Assembly: GCF_029846715.1 (NCBI RefSeq)
Contig: NZ_JARVWW010000010.1
Location: 124,001 to 188,000 of the forward strand
Source: Bradyrhizobium nivariense
GTDB taxonomy: Bacteria > Pseudomonadota > Alphaproteobacteria > Rhizobiales > Xanthobacteraceae
Reading direction: 5' to 3'
Length of the DNA: 64,000 nt
The notes under the pieces were generated by a model, which had not been told where the DNA came from, made no database searches, and saw only the letters and a list, made by a program, of their open reading frames with translations. The position numbers and the translations under genes are program-made. Position 1 is the first letter of the stretch. Each line of letters starts with the position of its first letter. Positions 27,382 to 37,450 of the stretch are shown piece by piece.

Positions 27382-28455
27382 ATGCCGAAAATGAAAGCCG
27401 CCGTCTTTGTCGAGCCGGGCCGAATCGTGCTCGAAGAGAAGCCCGTGCCAGATGTTGGTCCGCTCGACTCACTGATTCGGATTACGACAACAACCATCTG
27501 CGGCACGGATGTTCATATCCTTAAAGGGGAGTATCCGGTCGCGAAAGGTCTGACGATCGGCCACGAGCCTGTTGGGGTGATCGAGAAACTCGGTTCGGAG
27601 GTTAAAGGATTCCACGAAGGACAGCGCGTCATCGCTGGCGCCATCACGCCGAGCGGCTACAGCAACGCGTGCCAGTGTGGCCGCTGCTCCCAGGATGGTC
27701 CTGATGCCAGACATGGATGGAAGGCAGCGGGCGGATGGCGCTTCGGCAACACGATCGACGGCTGCCAGGCTGAATATGTCCTCGTGCCTGACGCGATCGG
27801 CAATCTCGCGCCTGTTGCTGACGAACTCACCGACGAGCAGGTCCTCATGTGCCCCGACATCATGTCAACCGGTTTCAGCGGCGCCGAAAGCGGCAGGATC
27901 AAGATCGGCGACATGGTGGCGGTGTTCGCGCAGGGGCCGATCGGACTTTGCGCTACCGCTGGCGCAAAGCTCCTCGGCGCCTCGACGATCATCGCGGTCG
28001 ACCGGCTGCCGGAACGTCTCGATATGGCGCGTCGTCTCGGTGCCGACTACGTCGTGGACTTCAGTAAAGTCGATCCGGTCGCCGAGATCCTGCGCATCAC
28101 CGACGGACGCGGGGTAGATGTGGCCATCGAGTCGCTGGGCACCCAGTCCACGTTTGAATCGTGTCTTCGGGTGTTGCGGCCGGGCGGGACCTTGTCGAGC
28201 CTTGGCGTCTATTCATCCGATCTGAAGATACCGTTCGACGCCTTCGCGACGGGACTCGGCGACCATACGATCGTGACAACGCTCTGCCCGGGTGGGAAGG
28301 AGCGCATGCGACGATTGATGGCGGTGATCGAATCAGGACGCGTCGACCTGAGCGCGATGGTGACGCACCGGTTTAAGCTGGATGAGATCGAAGCCGCCTA
28401 TGAACTCTTCGCGAACCAGCGTGATGGTGTGTTCAAGGTCGCGATCACGCCGTGA
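27382..28455 (+). CDS. Zinc-dependent alcohol dehydrogenase (MDR family)
   Basis: A 357-residue medium-chain dehydrogenase. Catalytic zinc ligands are in ICGTDVH and GHEPVG; the cysteine cluster QCGRC is reduced compared with the classical structural-zinc loop. The Rossmann region reads VAVFAQGPIGLCATAGAKLLG followed by IIAVDRLPERLDMARRLGAD. ATG 27382 follows AGGGTG. It reduces or oxidises an alcohol/aldehyde with NAD(P); in related genomes such a gene often accompanies phosphoketolase and acetate kinase, which fits fermentative acetyl-phosphate metabolism. Confidence 0.88.
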   Translation: MPKMKAAVFVEPGRIVLEEKPVPDVGPLDSLIRITTTTICGTDVHILKGEYPVAKGLTIGHEPVGVIEKLGSEVKGFHEGQRVIAGAITPSGYSNACQCGRCSQDGPDARHGWKAAGGWRFGNTIDGCQAEYVLVPDAIGNLAPVADELTDEQVLMCPDIMSTGFSGAESGRIKIGDMVAVFAQGPIGLCATAGAKLLGASTIIAVDRLPERLDMARRLGADYVVDFSKVDPVAEILRITDGRGVDVAIESLGTQSTFESCLRVLRPGGTLSSLGVYSSDLKIPFDAFATGLGDHTIVTTLCPGGKERMRRLMAVIESGRVDLSAMVTHRFKLDEIEAAYELFANQRDGVFKVAITP

Positions 28456-28664
28456 CTGGAAACGCCGCTTTTCCTACAGTGGAAGTGGAATCGATGGAAG
28501 AGATGACACGCCTGAGCATGCAGGCAGTGCAAATGGCGGCCGAGAGCATCTCCGTGGCAGCTTGCTTCACGCGAAATGCCAGTTGCCGCTCTGCGTAGAG
28601 CCAAAAGTACATTGCAGCGATTCTCATTACCGGAGAGGGCCACTCGTTTGTTCGGTGTGTGGCC

Positions 28665-29222
28665 TCAGCCTACTCGGTTCGCATCGGATCTGACTTCAAC
28701 ACTGGCAGCCGACAGGCGGCGGTAGAGCTTTTGCCGACGCACCAGCGGCCACCACTCGTACAAGAATATCTCTATCGGCCTCCAATTCGCCACCCAGCCA
28801 AGAATGATCAAACCTTCCTTGAAGAACTGTCTGAAATACCCTTCTTCAAACAGGCCACCTACAAACCGGCCAAGAATCATGCAGAGCGCAAGGACAGCCA
28901 TGCCGATTAGAAGTGACCAGCGACCGATGCGGAAAAGTTCACTGAGATCGAGATCCAGACGATCAGCGCGGTAGCGAAAATAGGTTGCGAATGCATTGCC
29001 GAGTTGCTGCGCAGCCGGACCTGTCGCTTCAGCCGCCGGAACATGCACCACGATTTCGATAGGCTGCGCCCTCGGCAGTTCGCGGGCCCACCCAACGATG
29101 AAGTTCTCGGTCGTCTCGGCAAGATCCTTCTGTGGATATGGGAGCGGATCCAGCGTGTCGAAAAGCTGCATAATCTTTTCAGCGCGTATCTCGATCGAGG
29201 CACGGGAAACGGAATATCTCAT
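28665..29222 (-). CDS. Conserved hypothetical membrane protein
   Basis: A 185-residue protein with a soluble N-terminal half (IVVHVPAAEATGPAAQQLG, then YFRYRADRLDLDL) and two hydrophobic stretches: about residues 104-125 (LLIGMAVLALCMILGRFVGG) and about 138-158, ending in a basic cytoplasmic tail. I do not recognise a named family, though the composition looks like a real conserved protein. It stands between the dehydrogenase and the autotransporter on the opposite strand. Confidence 0.6.
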   Translation of the reverse strand: MRYSVSRASIEIRAEKIMQLFDTLDPLPYPQKDLAETTENFIVGWARELPRAQPIEIVVHVPAAEATGPAAQQLGNAFATYFRYRADRLDLDLSELFRIGRWSLLIGMAVLALCMILGRFVGGLFEEGYFRQFFKEGLIILGWVANWRPIEIFLYEWWPLVRRQKLYRRLSAASVEVRSDANRVG

Positions 29223-29714
29223 GTGGTCTCCTCAACGCAGACTTGGCCGATGGGGAGAGGAGCACCGGCCTGCAAAGCAGCTAGAGCTCGCTCCGTCTGC
29301 TGGAAATAGCCCCATCAGCGCATCAAGCGGCGAAACGATGCCGACCGACAGCGCAAATGTGCCAAGCTCACATGTTCGGACTTTCGACAGTTCGTCCCCG
29401 CGTTCAAGCTCAATCCACTGCAACGTTCAACTTGCACTGAAGCGAAGATCGGGCATTGCGGCGAGCGCTACGTATTCGATATCTGGCCGCGGATTCTTGT
29501 CGCGAATTTTCCTCATGTCTTTTGGATGTGTCGGTTTGGCAACATCGTCCGAAATTACCAAGGGAACCGATGGTTTGACACTACTTTTCGTTGTGATGGC
29601 AAGCAATAGTCATATGATCGCAGCTAGATTGGCCGAGGTATCTCTTACTTGGCGACGATTTCATCATCAGACTCGTTGGTTTGCTAAGAACCGGTTGTTC
29701 TGGGGGAGGAACGG
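29223..29714. other. Intergenic region upstream of the autotransporter
   Basis: About 490 bases between divergent genes. A TTGACA lies at 29574 but no well-spaced -10 follows. No gene or repeat recognised. Confidence 0.35.
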
Positions 29715-32069
29715 ATGCTCCGGACCGTGGCCCGCGAGGTACTTCGCGTTTCGCTGACAATGCACTTCTCGTGCAAGGCGGGCGTCGGGCCCGACATCCA
29801 GCGCCGAGCAGTTAGTCCCGGGCGAAGACTTCAATGCTGGCTGGCGCGGTCCGGTTTGGCGTCGCTCAGCGCATGGTGTTTCATGACGGTGCTGGCCTTG
29901 GTCTCGCTGGCGTCCGAGGCCGCCCGATCGCAGGACATTGGCCCAGGCCCGGTAACCTCGACCATTAGCTTGGGCTCTAGCAGGACGGTCCTCGGCTCAA
30001 CACAGTGGATGCCACCCTCAGGCTCCGTAGCGGCCAATGTCGGTGGTCCCGGTACCCTGACCTTTGGTCCGACCGCAGGTAACAATCCTGGGCCGATTAC
30101 AGTCAGCACTCAGAATGCCAGCGCCATCGTTATTTCAGGTAGTGGCCAACTCGTGATCAATCCCAGCGGGACTTCCTTTACCACCACCATTACCACCACG
30201 GGCACGAACGCCTACGCGATTAACGTTACGTCAGGTCAACACGCGGAGCCGCTGAACAACGTATTCATTACGACCTCCGGCGTGAATTCGGACGGAATAA
30301 GAATCGAAAACCCAAACAACACCGTCAACGCGACCGACGTAAGGGTGACCACCACAGGGGTCGGTGCCAGTGCACTCGCCTTGATCAGTGGGGGAGGATC
30401 GACGGCGAATTTTGCAAATAGCACGCTGACGAGCGAAGCTGGCCCTGTGATCCGTGTCCGGGGCGGGAGCAACAAGAGCATTAATTTGACTGGCACCAGC
30501 GTCACCGCCGGCGGCAGCGACGGGCGGTGGCTATATGTTACGGGCGGTACCAGTAACACTAACATTCCAGCATCACACTCTACGCTGACCGGTGCTGCGA
30601 TCACCGACAGCGGCAGCACATCGAATCTCACGCTGACGAATGGCACCCGCTGGGACATGACCGGCACCTCCAATGTCACCAATCTGATAAACAACGCCAG
30701 CCAGATTGATTTCGCCGCTGGCAGTGCATTCAAGACGCTGACGACGGTGAACTACGCTGGCGTCGGCGGCACGATCGGGCTCAACACGTTTCTCGGCACG
30801 GACAGCTCGCCATCGGACCTGCTGGTCATCAATGGCGGCAGCGCGACCGGAAGTTCTTTCCTGCGCATCACCAATGCCGGAGGGCCGGGAGTGCAGACCA
30901 CCGGCAACGGCATCCTGGTGGTGGAAGCGATCAACAACGGCACGACGCAGGCGGGCGCCTTCACGCTCGCCGGCGAAGCACGCGGCGGCGCCATCGACTA
31001 TTTTTTATTTCGTGGCGGCCTCAACGGCAGCGCCCCGGACAACTGGTTCCTGCGTTCGAGCTTTAACGGAGGCAACGGCGGCGACGGCAATGGTAACGGC
31101 GACAGCGGCAACGGCCCGGTCACGCCGCCGGGCGTGCTGCCGCCAGAGGCACTGCCGGAAGATCTGCCGCCGGTGCTGCCGCCGGGTGTCTACCCAATTA
31201 TCGGGCCGGAGATTGCGACCTATGGCGCGGTACAGCCGACTGCCCGGCAGCTTGGGCTCTCCACGCTCGGCACTTTGCATGAGCGCATCGGCGACACGCT
31301 CCCAATCGCAAATGCAGGAAGCGGCGGCGGCTGGGCCCGCTCCGGCTGGGCACGTGGCTTCGGCGAGCAGATCAACAACCGCTACCGCGCCTTCGCCGAT
31401 CCACGCACCGATGGCCAGTTGGCCGGCTTTCAGAGCGGCATCGACCTGTGGCGCGGCAGCTTTCTGCCGGCTCATCGCGATCTCGCCGGCGTCTACTTCG
31501 CCTACGCCAATGCCAACGTCGATGCGACCGGCCTCGTCACCAACGAGGCGGCGACCAACTATGTGCAGCGCAAGACCGGCAGCCTCAATCTCAATGGCTG
31601 GTCGGGCGGGGCCTATTGGACGCATTATGGTCCGACCGGCTGGTATCTCGACGCGGTGTTGCAGGCAACCGCCTATGAAGGCACGGCATCAACGACATTC
31701 GCCAGCCTCTCGACCAATGGCGTCGGCTTCGTCTCCTCGCTGGAGGCGGGCTATCCAATTGCCCTGCCGGCGCTCGGGCCGGGCTTTGTGCTGGAGCCGC
31801 AGGGCCAGATCGTGTGGCAGCATGTGTCGTTCGGCGACGCCAATGACGGCTTGGGTGACGTCGCGCTCGGATCGACATCCGGGGCGAGCGGGCGGCTCGG
31901 CCTGCGCGGCCGATGGACCATTGTCAGCGATGGCGGACAGGTCTGGCAACCTTACGTACGAGCCAACCTCTGGAAGGATTGGGGTGCGCAAGCGACGACG
32001 ACGTTTTCCGGAGTCGATCGGGTTCCGTTGCTGGAGCAGGCGACGCGGCTTTACCTCGCCGCCGGGTGA
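29715..32069 (+). CDS. Autotransporter (type V secretion) protein, C-terminus lost by frameshift
   Basis: A 784-residue cell-surface protein. An extended leader carries a hydrophobic core near residues 48-68. The passenger (about 75-460) is rich in Gly, Ser, Thr and Asn with repeated NLTLTNGT-like strands, a beta-helix pattern. A Pro-rich linker (about 470-500) leads to the autotransporter beta-barrel (from about 508: TARQLGLSTLGTLHERIGD, then WARGFGEQ). The start has a strong GGAGGAA site. The frame stops at 32067 after LAAG because a G is missing from a G run; continued in another frame, the sequence carries the last barrel strands to about 32170. Without them outer-membrane insertion is doubtful. 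Confidence 0.8.
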   Translation: MLRTVAREVLRVSLTMHFSCKAGVGPDIQRRAVSPGRRLQCWLARSGLASLSAWCFMTVLALVSLASEAARSQDIGPGPVTSTISLGSSRTVLGSTQWMPPSGSVAANVGGPGTLTFGPTAGNNPGPITVSTQNASAIVISGSGQLVINPSGTSFTTTITTTGTNAYAINVTSGQHAEPLNNVFITTSGVNSDGIRIENPNNTVNATDVRVTTTGVGASALALISGGGSTANFANSTLTSEAGPVIRVRGGSNKSINLTGTSVTAGGSDGRWLYVTGGTSNTNIPASHSTLTGAAITDSGSTSNLTLTNGTRWDMTGTSNVTNLINNASQIDFAAGSAFKTLTTVNYAGVGGTIGLNTFLGTDSSPSDLLVINGGSATGSSFLRITNAGGPGVQTTGNGILVVEAINNGTTQAGAFTLAGEARGGAIDYFLFRGGLNGSAPDNWFLRSSFNGGNGGDGNGNGDSGNGPVTPPGVLPPEALPEDLPPVLPPGVYPIIGPEIATYGAVQPTARQLGLSTLGTLHERIGDTLPIANAGSGGGWARSGWARGFGEQINNRYRAFADPRTDGQLAGFQSGIDLWRGSFLPAHRDLAGVYFAYANANVDATGLVTNEAATNYVQRKTGSLNLNGWSGGAYWTHYGPTGWYLDAVLQATAYEGTASTTFASLSTNGVGFVSSLEAGYPIALPALGPGFVLEPQGQIVWQHVSFGDANDGLGDVALGSTSGASGRLGLRGRWTIVSDGGQVWQPYVRANLWKDWGAQATTTFSGVDRVPLLEQATRLYLAAG

Positions 32070-32184
32070 CTGCCAGGATCAATGCCGGGCTAAGCCTTTA
32101 CACTCAGGCCGGCTACCAGTTCGTAGTTGGGGACACCGATGGCCACAAGCGCGACGGCGTCAAGGCTACACTTGGTGAGTGCAG
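32062..32184 (+). repeat. Autotransporter 3'-end copy A (out of frame)
   Basis: The sequence after the premature stop encodes VTARINAGLSLYTQAGYQF and VVGDTDGHKRDGVK, homologous to copies B (38123) and C (40903). Copy A has GGG where copy C has GGGG at the frameshift, and lacks about 15 bases before the terminal Tyr-x-Trp. Similarity to B and C ends at gtgagtgcag (32175-32184), where a comM fragment begins. Confidence 0.8.
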
Positions 32185-32452
32185 TGCCGCCGCCGGCATG
32201 CCGCATATCCGCACCAACGCCGAAGCGCCGGCATCGCTGCTGGAGACGATCGCGCAGCCGGTTTCGCAAGGCCAAAAACTGTTGCGGGACGCCGCCGAGA
32301 CAATGAAACTCACCGCGCGCGGCTATCACCGCGTGCTGCGGGTCGCACGAACGCTCGCCGACTTCGACGGTGCGAAAAAAATCTGCCGGCTGCATCTGGC
32401 GGAGGCGTTGTCGTATCGCGCACTCGCCGAGGATTTGAGGCGGGCGGCGTAG
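32185..32452 (+). pseudogene. ComM/YifB-type Mg-chelatase-like AAA ATPase, C-terminal fragment
   Basis: About 88 codons match the C-terminus of YifB/ComM: PHIRTNAEAPASLLETIAQP, then LTARGYHRVLRVARTLADFD and HLAEALSYRALAEDLRR. The ATPase domain is absent. It is joined in frame to the damaged autotransporter end, giving a chimeric open frame. Confidence 0.7.
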
Positions 32453-32633
32453 GCCTGCCGCGGGCGGCCAGCCAGGTAGTTCGAAGGAAGTGCCACGGCG
32501 GATGATGTCCCGTGAGGCGACTGCCAGGGCCTGACCTGCGCGGACAGGTTGTCAATGGAACTATAGCAGCCAGGGCGCGTTGTGGCTCTGTAGATCGGCT
32601 TCGTCCCCCCGACGCCGGGCAGGGCATTTCAAC

Positions 32634-32828
32634 ATGATCGACACGTCACAAAATGAGACGCCGCTGCGTGGATCCGCCGCAAACAGTCGACGTGCCGAAC
32701 TGATCGTATTTGCTGTCATTGCCGCCTTCATCTGGCCGGTGGTCGCCGTGGGCGTGGTCGGCGGGTATGGTTTTCTGGTCTGGATGTCCCAGTTGATCCT
32801 GGGGCCACCCGGCCCTCCGGGGGCATGA
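32634..32828 (+). CDS. napE: Periplasmic nitrate reductase small membrane protein NapE
   Basis: A 64-residue protein with a single transmembrane helix (about residues 22-48: LIVFAVIAAFIWPVVAVGVV) and Gly/Pro-rich end (LGPPGPPGA), as in NapE. Its role in nitrate reduction is unclear even in model systems. It opens napEFDABC. No FNR-type box is found in the 180 bases upstream. Confidence 0.85.
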   Translation: MIDTSQNETPLRGSAANSRRAELIVFAVIAAFIWPVVAVGVVGGYGFLVWMSQLILGPPGPPGA

Positions 32829-32835
32829 GATCGCC

Positions 32836-33117
32836 ATGGAAAACCAGGGACCTTCGCGCAGGGCACTGTTTTGCGGTCAGCTCCTCTCCAAACCGGTCGC
32901 GGTGATCGGCGGCGACTGCCTCGCTGAGGCCGGCATCGTATGCCGTTCCTGCGGCGATGCATGTCCCGAGGCCGCCATTCGCTTGCGTCCCAGAATTGGA
33001 TTGCCGCCCCAGGCGATCGTCAATGAAGCCGCCTGCACCGGATGCGGCGAATGCGTCGGCACATGCCCGGGCTCGGCCATCACGCTGGGCGCGGCGCAGC
33101 GAGAGGCGGCGTCATGA
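32836..33117 (+). CDS. napF: Ferredoxin-type protein NapF (short form)
   Basis: A 93-residue iron-sulfur protein starting SRRALFCGQ like NapF. It has a CRSCGDACP cluster motif and a CTGCGECVGTCP motif. Canonical NapF is about 160 residues with additional cysteine motifs, so this form is shortened by one cluster region. NapF is thought to assist maturation or electron supply to NapA in the cytoplasm. Its stop overlaps the napD start (ATGA). Confidence 0.82.
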   Translation: MENQGPSRRALFCGQLLSKPVAVIGGDCLAEAGIVCRSCGDACPEAAIRLRPRIGLPPQAIVNEAACTGCGECVGTCPGSAITLGAAQREAAS

Positions 33118-33377
33118 CGGACGAAGCCACCATTCACATTTCGAGCGCGGTGGTATCGGTGCTGCCGCAGCGCCGGGACGAAGTTTTGCGCGCGCTCGCC
33201 GCCTTGCCCGGCGTTGAGACACATCAAGCCGACGCCTCGAAGATCGTCATCGTGATGGAGGCGACCGAGAGCGGAATCCTCGGAAGCCGCCTCGCCGAGG
33301 TCGCATCCTGGCAGGGCGTCCTGTCGGCCAACATGGTGTTCGAGCAGGTCGAGCGGCTCGCCGATATCGGAGGCTAG
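33114..33377 (+). CDS. napD: NapA Tat-signal chaperone NapD
   Basis: An 87-residue NapD: begins IHISSAVVSVLPQRRDEV and includes LPGVETHQADASKIVIVME. NapD binds the NapA twin-arginine leader before export. ATG 33114 overlaps the napF stop by the ATGA arrangement, indicating translational coupling; the napA start follows in three bases. Confidence 0.9.
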   Translation: MTDEATIHISSAVVSVLPQRRDEVLRALAALPGVETHQADASKIVIVMEATESGILGSRLAEVASWQGVLSANMVFEQVERLADIGG

Positions 33378-33380
33378 AAC

Positions 33381-35876
33381 ATGTCACTCTCGCGACGAGA
33401 ACTATTGAAGGCGCAGGCCGCCGCCCTCGCCGCTGCGGCCGCCGGCATGAACGTTCCAGCGATGTCGCAGCCGGTCGCGGGCGGCATCGGATCGCTGGAG
33501 ATCAAATGGTCGAAGGCCCCCTGTCGCTTTTGCGGCACCGGATGCGGGGTCATGGTCGGCGTCAAGGCAGGCAAGGTCGTCGCCACCCACGGCGACACGC
33601 TCGCCGAGGTCAATCGCGGGCTGAATTGCATCAAGGGCTATTTTCTCTCCAAGATCATGTATGGCGGCGACCGCCTGACAACGCCGCTCCTGCGCAAGAA
33701 GGGTGGCGTCTTCGCGAAGGACGGCGAACTGACGCCGGTGACGTGGGATGAGGCCTTCGATGTGATGGCCGCCCGCGCCAAGGCGACGCTGAAGGAGAAG
33801 GGTCCGACCGCGCTCGGCATGCTCGGCTCGGGGCAATGGACGGCCTATGAAGGATATGCCGCCACCAAGTTGATGCGGGCCGGCTTTCGCTCGAACAATC
33901 TGGATCCGAACGCCCGCCACTGCATGGCGTCGGCGGCCTACGCTTTCATGCGCACCTTCGGCATGGACGAGCCGATGGGTTGCTATGATGACTTCGAAGC
34001 GGCGGACGCGTTCGTGCTTTGGGGCTCGAACATGGCCGAGATGCACCCGATTCTCTGGACGCGGCTCACCGACCGGCGGTTGAGCCATCCGCATGTAAAG
34101 GTGGCGGTTCTCTCCACGTTCACCCACCGGAGCTCTGACCTCGCCGACATCCCGATCGTGTTCAAGCCGGGCACGGATCTAGCGATCCTGAACTACATCG
34201 CCAACCACATCATCTCGACCGGACGGGTCAATCAGGAATTCGTCAAGAATCACACGACGTTCGTGAAGGGCGCGGTCGATATCGGATACGGGTTGCGCGC
34301 GGATCATCCGCTCGAAATCAAAGCCAAGGGCGCGGCGGACCCCGGCGCCACCCAGCCGATCGACTTTGACGCCTACGCAGCCTTCGTGAAGGATTACACG
34401 CTCGACAACGTATCGGAGCTTACGGGAGTCGAACGCGGCTTCCTGCAGGAGCTCGCCGAGCTCTATGCCGATCCGAAGCGCAAGGTGATGTCGCTCTGGA
34501 CAATGGGATTCAATCAGCATGTTCGCGGCGTATGGGCCAATCAGCTCGTCTACAATCTGCATCTGCTGACGGGAAAGATCTCCGAGCCCGGCAATTCGCC
34601 GTTCTCACTGACGGGACAGCCATCGGCCTGCGGCACGGCGCGCGAGGTCGGCACGTTCGCGCATCGTTTGCCTGCCGACATGACCGTCACCAATCCGGAA
34701 CACCGCAAGCACACCGAGGAAATCTGGCGCGTCCCGCACGGCATCATTCCGGACAAGCCGGGTTACCACGCGGTTGAACAGGACCGGATGCTTCGCGACG
34801 GCAAGCTGAATTTTTACTGGGTCCAGGTGAACAACAACCTGCAGGCCGCCCCGAACTGCTCGCGCGAGACCTATCCCGGTTACCGGAATCCGGACAACTT
34901 CATCGTCGTCTCCGACGCCTATCCGACCGTTACCGCGATGGCCGCCGATCTCGTTCTTCCCGCCGCCATGTGGGTCGAAAAGGAAGGCATGTATGGCAAT
35001 GCCGAGCGCCGCACCCATGCGTGGCGGCAGCTCGTCGACGCTCCCGGCGAGGCGCGCTCTGACCTCTGGCAGATCATGGAGTTTTCGAAGCGCTTCACCA
35101 CCGACGAGCTGTGGCCGGCGCAGATCCTGGCCGACAACCCCAATTACCGCGGTAAAACGCTGTTCGAGGCGCTGTTCCGGAACGGCAAGGTCGACAAGTT
35201 CGCAACCACCGAAATCCCCGCCGAGTACGAAAATAGCGAGGCCAAGGCATTCGGATTTTACGTGCAGAAGGGTCTGTTCGAGGAATACGCCGAATTCGGC
35301 CGCGGCCATGGCCACGACCTCGCGCCCTTCGACAGCTACCACGAAGTACGGGGATTGCGATGGCCCGTCGTCAACGGCAAGGAAACGAAGTGGCGCTATC
35401 GGGAAGGCCTCGATCCCTACGTCAAGCCGGGCAAGGGAGTTGACTTCTACGGCCAGCCGGACGGACGCGCCAGGATCATTGCGGTGCCCTACGAGCCGCC
35501 GGCGGAATCTCCCGACAAGGAATACGATATCTGGCTGGTCACGGGCCGCGTGCTCGAACATTGGCACTCGGGGTCCATGACCATGCGGGTGCCGGAGCTC
35601 TACAAGGCGTTTCCCGGCGCACGGGTATTCATGCATGCGCAGGACGCGCGCTCCAGAGGCCTCAATCAGGGGGCCGAGGTCCGCGTAGTTTCCCGGCGCG
35701 GCGAAATCCGCACCCGGGTGGATACCAGGGGACGCAACCGGATGCCGCGCGGCGTCGTCTTCGTTCCCTGGTTCGACGCCAGCCAACTCATCAACAAGGC
35801 GACGCTCGACGCAACCGATCCCATTTCCAAGCAGGCGGACTTCAAGAAATGCGCGGTCAAGATCATCCCGGTCTGA
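33381..35876 (+). CDS. napA: Periplasmic nitrate reductase catalytic subunit NapA
   Basis: An 831-residue molybdopterin enzyme reducing nitrate to nitrite in the periplasm. The Tat leader is SRRELLKAQ plus an Ala-rich core. The [4Fe-4S] ligands are in [13 protein letters not shown] and GLNCIKGYF. The Mo-ligand region reads [12 protein letters not shown]. Further family blocks include [30 protein letters not shown] and EHWHSGSMT near the end. Length matches NapA exactly. Intact, with NapD, B and C around it. Confidence 0.97.
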   Translation: MSLSRRELLKAQAAALAAAAAGMNVPAMSQPVAGGIGSLEIKWSKAPCRFCGTGCGVMVGVKAGKVVATHGDTLAEVNRGLNCIKGYFLSKIMYGGDRLTTPLLRKKGGVFAKDGELTPVTWDEAFDVMAARAKATLKEKGPTALGMLGSGQWTAYEGYAATKLMRAGFRSNNLDPNARHCMASAAYAFMRTFGMDEPMGCYDDFEAADAFVLWGSNMAEMHPILWTRLTDRRLSHPHVKVAVLSTFTHRSSDLADIPIVFKPGTDLAILNYIANHIISTGRVNQEFVKNHTTFVKGAVDIGYGLRADHPLEIKAKGAADPGATQPIDFDAYAAFVKDYTLDNVSELTGVERGFLQELAELYADPKRKVMSLWTMGFNQHVRGVWANQLVYNLHLLTGKISEPGNSPFSLTGQPSACGTAREVGTFAHRLPADMTVTNPEHRKHTEEIWRVPHGIIPDKPGYHAVEQDRMLRDGKLNFYWVQVNNNLQAAPNCSRETYPGYRNPDNFIVVSDAYPTVTAMAADLVLPAAMWVEKEGMYGNAERRTHAWRQLVDAPGEARSDLWQIMEFSKRFTTDELWPAQILADNPNYRGKTLFEALFRNGKVDKFATTEIPAEYENSEAKAFGFYVQKGLFEEYAEFGRGHGHDLAPFDSYHEVRGLRWPVVNGKETKWRYREGLDPYVKPGKGVDFYGQPDGRARIIAVPYEPPAESPDKEYDIWLVTGRVLEHWHSGSMTMRVPELYKAFPGARVFMHAQDARSRGLNQGAEVRVVSRRGEIRTRVDTRGRNRMPRGVVFVPWFDASQLINKATLDATDPISKQADFKKCAVKIIPV

Positions 35877-36346
35877 AGAGATTTCGCTTGTCGCTGGCGG
35901 GCGCGCTGCTCGGCGGCATGCTGGTGTTCGTCTGCGGTGCAATCTACGCGCAGAACGCGCCCCAGATCGTGCCGCGGGTTACCGGAGCCGCAGCGCCGAT
36001 GGGAGATGTGCGGACACCGCCCTTGGCGCGGCCGATCGTCGATGACAAGCGGCTGATGCGCAACTATCCGGAGCAGCCGCCGATCATCCCGCACTCCATC
36101 GAGAACTATCAGCTTACGCTCAAGACCAATCGTTGCCTCGACTGCCACCGCCGACAGTACACTGAAGGCTCGGGTGCGCCGATGATCAGCGTCACCCACT
36201 TCATGGACCGCGACGGACAGGTTCTCGCCGATGTAACGCCTCGGCGATACTTTTGCACCGCGTGCCACGTCCAGCAAACAGATGCACGGCCGCTCGTTCC
36301 AACCACGTTCAAGGATATGCTTCTCGTCGGTTCCGAGAAGAAGTGA
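35849..36346 (+). CDS. napB: Periplasmic nitrate reductase dihaem cytochrome c subunit NapB
   Basis: A 165-residue dihaem cytochrome with two CxxCH motifs (CLDCH, CTACH), passing electrons from NapC to NapA. The start ATG 35849 lies inside the napA end, 28 bases before its stop, and yields a normal leader ([20 protein letters not shown], cleavage near AQN). Axial His residues are in IIPHSIENY and [10 protein letters not shown]. Confidence 0.92.
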   Translation: MRGQDHPGLKRFRLSLAGALLGGMLVFVCGAIYAQNAPQIVPRVTGAAAPMGDVRTPPLARPIVDDKRLMRNYPEQPPIIPHSIENYQLTLKTNRCLDCHRRQYTEGSGAPMISVTHFMDRDGQVLADVTPRRYFCTACHVQQTDARPLVPTTFKDMLLVGSEKK

Positions 36347-36355
36347 GCAACTTCG

Positions 36356-37054
36356 ATGCGGCGGATCAAGGCACTCCTGATCTGGTTCTGGCGCATCGCC
36401 AGCCGCCCAAGCGCGCATTTGAGCCTCGGGTTTCTTGCGCTCGGAGGCTTCGTCTGCGGCGCGCTGTTCTGGGGCGCCTTCAACACCGCGCTGGAGGTCA
36501 CCAACACCGAGAAGTTCTGCACGTCGTGTCACGAAATGCGCGACAACGTGTTCGAGGAATTGCAGCGCACCCCGCATTTCTCGAACCGCTCGGGGGTCCG
36601 CGCGACGTGCCCCGACTGCCACGTCCCACACGACTGGACCGACAAGATCGCCCGCAAGATGCAGGCCTCGAAGGAAGTCTGGGGCAAGATCTTCGGCGTG
36701 ATCGATACCAGGCAAAAGTTTTTGGATCACCGGCTCGAACTCGCCAAGCACGAATGGGCGAGGCTGAAGGCCAATGATTCACTGGAGTGTCGCAATTGCC
36801 ATTCCTCTGCGGCGATGGACTTCACGAAGCAGACCAGACGAGCCGCTGAAATCCACTCCAGGTTCCTGGTTACGCGCGAAAAGACCTGCATCGATTGTCA
36901 CAAGGGCATCGCACATGAATTGCCAGACATGACCGGTATTGAGCCGGGGTGGCGGGCGCCTCCGGAACAGCGGGATCGGCATAGCTTCCATGACGATGCC
37001 AGCGAAAATCTTCGCCGATACTTGGCTTCGACCGGCGACAATGCGCCGAACTGA
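36356..37054 (+). CDS. napC: Membrane-anchored tetrahaem quinol dehydrogenase NapC
   Basis: A 232-residue NapC/NirT-family cytochrome. A single N-terminal anchor ([17 protein letters not shown]) is followed by four haem motifs: [23 protein letters not shown] and [11 protein letters not shown]. It oxidises membrane quinol and feeds NapB. Starts nine bases after napB and ends the operon; no napG/H genes follow. Confidence 0.94.
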   Translation: MRRIKALLIWFWRIASRPSAHLSLGFLALGGFVCGALFWGAFNTALEVTNTEKFCTSCHEMRDNVFEELQRTPHFSNRSGVRATCPDCHVPHDWTDKIARKMQASKEVWGKIFGVIDTRQKFLDHRLELAKHEWARLKANDSLECRNCHSSAAMDFTKQTRRAAEIHSRFLVTREKTCIDCHKGIAHELPDMTGIEPGWRAPPEQRDRHSFHDDASENLRRYLASTGDNAPN

Positions 37055-37139
37055 CTTAACAAGGAGCGTCCCACATCGAGGCCAGCGCACCCCCTCGGCA
37101 TGCCACCTCCTCCTAAGGACGCCCCGGCTTCCCTTGAGG

Positions 37140-37153
37140 TTGACGTAAATCAA
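37140..37153. promoter_or_regulatory. Perfect FNR/FixK-type box without a gene
   Basis: The palindrome TTGA-cgtaaa-TCAA matches the FNR/FixK consensus TTGA-N6-TCAA. It lies 86 bases after napC, but downstream on the + strand is only a recombinase fragment and an antisense intron. It looks like the orphaned control site of a lost low-oxygen gene. Confidence 0.6.
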
Positions 37154-37294
37154 AACTGGAACGGCAAGTTCGAATTACGGTTCTCCAAACCGGGGGGCCC
37201 ATGCGGTTCTATTTCAACATACCAAGACCTTGGCGAAGCTTCTCATCGCCGATCTGCACGGTTCGGTTGACGAAATCGACCTCGTCGGCAGTAA

Positions 37295-37450
37295 GAGGCG
37301 GCGGAGGCGATCCGGGCGCTGGTTGAGAAGATTACGCTGCGCCCCGGTCCGAACCGCGGCGAAATCGACGCCACCCTGCACGGCGCATTGGGCACGATCC
37401 TCGGCTGGATCGAAGCACAAACCGTTGGAAAGACTCGGAAATCGGGATAG
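37295..37450 (+). pseudogene. Serine site-specific recombinase, C-terminal fragment
   Basis: About 50 codons (EAAEAIRALVEKITLRPG followed by IDATLHGALGTILGWIEAQ) resemble the C-terminal end of large serine recombinases. An in-frame stop at 37292 cuts off everything upstream. The 3' end runs into the group II intron, which supplies the stop codon. Confidence 0.5.

Noticed and set aside
34605..35942. 445-codon minus-strand frame opposite napA
   Set aside because: Lacks a credible start context and motifs; the plus strand encodes an unmistakable NapA.
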